Positions 62,640-64,000 of a DNA stretch of 64,000 bases are shown here, in pieces (position 1 is the stretch's first letter; the number at the start of each line of letters is the position of its first letter). Position numbers and translations under genes: made by a program. The DNA lies in NCBI GenBank assembly GCA_036897445.1, contig JAYMTL010000007.1, positions 62,001 to 126,000 on the forward strand. The letters are read 5' to 3'. The notes under the pieces were generated by a model. That model saw nothing but the letters and a program-made list of their open reading frames with translations, was not told where the DNA came from and made no database searches. The stretch comes from Pelargonium tetragonum (lineage: Eukaryota > Streptophyta > Magnoliopsida > Geraniales > Geraniaceae).

Positions 62640-64000
62640 GCCCCTAAACTGGTAATCAAAGGCATGACAGTCACTTTCACCTTTTCTATTTTATCCCCCC
62701 TAACATTTCGAAAGTAATTGATAAGGAACTGGGTATATAGAACTTGAAGCTTTCCTAGTCAAGGAGCTTTTTTTCATCTAATTTCATCTAAAAAGGGAAA
62801 TTCTCAAACCAGGGTTTCGTAGGAAAGATTTTGAGTGAGTCAACCATACCTTATAACAAAACTTCTTATTACCTTCTTATTTACAATACCTTTCTTTCGA
62901 GCTTCTGTATCTGTATCAGACTCTTCTTTTTCAAAGCTAGAGAATCTTCGATACCTGTACTTGTACTCTGTAGCTGAGTCTTTCTATTCCTTAGTTGTAC
63001 TGTTCTTCTTAGTATTCTCACTTCCTCTAAACCCGGTAATCAAAGGAGGAAGCTCCAGTTGTAGCAGTATACTCTTGACAAGGAACGCAAGTTCTGAAAA
63101 TCTTTCCCTGTGGAGTTGCTTTAGCACATGAAAAGGTTTTTTTTAGAATGAAGAAGTTCCTCGTTTGCTCCTAAATCACTAACCAAGGAAATCTCTCCCT
63201 TGTATAATGACTATGACTTGATAGATTCTGAGCCGAATCAAACAAGCTTGTCAGCTTCCTTTAGTTCTAGATAAGCGCCCCCTACCACATTCCTTTGGCT
63301 TGACTTTCTCTAATGCCTGTCACTACCGAATAGGTTCTTCAAGAAACCTTGATTCTATTTAGTTGATAGCTCTCTTATACTGACCTGGAATGGAATTGGG
63401 AACCTGTAAACAAAGGGAAAGCAAGATCAACCTTGCCTTCTGCTTTCACTAAAAAATTCAAGGAATAACAAGGTTAGATATCTTGTAAGAAGTAGTGTAG
63501 TTGTTAATTGCATTACCTGTTCCCAGTTCTGATCATGAAAAGAGGTAAGCTTGCTTATGAAGAAAAGGTAGTCAAGAGTCAATTTGTCAATTGCCTATCT
63601 TTGGCTGAAAGTTGATCAAAGAGCAGGAAATTTCTTTCGAGCGTCTACACAAAAAAAGCACTCTGAGGACTTTTGTCGAAATAGACTTCGTCCCTTTTTT
63701 CTTCCAAAATGGACCGTCAAACTCCTCTTGATGTTGGGGCTTTTTCTTGTTAAAAAGACACCTAATTACTCGGGGCACTTTTATCTAAGGTAAGATTTAT
63801 CTTTCGTTTTTGAATCAAGTAGGTAATGCAATTCTTATATGGCAAATCAATCAAGTATGAAAGTATAGGAAAGTTTGTCCTTAGACTTGTTTCTAGTTGG
63901 ATCTTTCCTTCTATTCAGTTATAGACTGAAATAGGCTCTCGCTTTGACTGTAAAGAATCTTCCCCCTTTGTGAACACAAGAATTTCTTGAGACATGTGCT
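62640..64000. other. mixed non-coding DNA at the window end
   Basis: A tandem of tttcatctaa (two exact copies, 62772-62791) precedes a 98-codon frame at 62835-63131, plus strand. That frame starts with GTG and encodes a Ser/Leu/Phe-rich peptide with two hydrophobic runs, but has no ribosome binding site or known domain. Two overlapping frames at 63584-63793 (plus) and 63587-63778 (minus) cannot both be real and neither looks like a gene. Confidence 0.45.

Larger units (their letters stand above)
60920..62640. other. Block C: C-skewed non-coding DNA
   Basis: The C-rich, G-poor plus strand begins abruptly near 60.92 kb. It shares the 61960-62154 segment with block A and has an exact 19-base internal repeat. 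The open frame at 62193-62414 has 73 codons and no recognisable domain. Confidence 0.5.

Noticed and set aside
62835-63131. 98-codon hydrophobic frame that might be a membrane protein
   Set aside because: GTG start, no binding site upstream, and T/C-rich strands commonly give Leu/Phe/Ser-rich peptides.
1-64000. CRISPR array, LTR element, insertion sequence or rRNA
   Set aside because: No regularly spaced repeats, no terminal repeat pairs with a coding core, and none of the conserved rRNA strings I looked for were present.

Overview
This window looks essentially gene-free. I found no protein-coding gene, rRNA, CRISPR array or intact mobile element that I could defend. G+C is about one third by eye. 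The longest open frame is 117 codons, and open frames are scattered over both strands with about the number and length expected by chance at this base composition. Most of them start with GTG or TTG, and none resembles a protein family I know.

Organism: uncertain. CpG is not strongly depleted in the stretch I counted. Words such as aagaaag/ctttctt are common, composition is a mosaic, and there are degraded tRNA-like cores and diverged dispersed repeats. This fits the gene-poor intergenic DNA of an expanded organelle genome, such as a plant or green-algal mitochondrion or one of the 'empty' mitochondrial chromosomes known from some plants. A G+C near one third is low for a typical angiosperm mitochondrion. 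Nuclear intergenic DNA made of decayed elements is a real alternative, in which case the tRNA-like pieces could be SINE heads.

Layout. Two textures alternate. Texture 1 is AT-rich DNA dotted with short G-run/C-run couplets and small palindromes; it fills roughly 1-7.4, 9.4-13, 18.8-21.2, 23.1-38.1, 39.2-40.4, 41.3-48.6 and 54.8-60.9 kb. Texture 2 is less AT-rich and often strand-skewed. It includes C-rich blocks at about 7.4-9.4 (A), 48.6-52.1 (B) and 60.9-62.6 kb (C), and G/T-rich or mixed blocks at about 13-18.8 (D), 21.2-23.1 (E), 38.1-39.2 (F) and 40.4-41.3 kb (G). Blocks A, B and C share diverged same-strand segments, and blocks D and E share another, so texture 2 seems to hold old duplicated DNA.

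The most interesting signals are tRNA-like cores. They are a Cys(GCA)-like relic at 24.3 kb, a cloverleaf-like fold with an oversized central loop at 40.0 kb, and a cluster at 53.19-53.61 kb of two 73-base tRNA-like units plus a third T-arm motif. Other items are several strong hairpins (20.14, 28.9, 32.0 and 60.0 kb), a weak group II intron domain V resemblance at 32.04 kb, and an exact 25-bp tandem duplication at 50.3 kb. All were read by eye, so covariance-model and similarity searches are needed to settle them.
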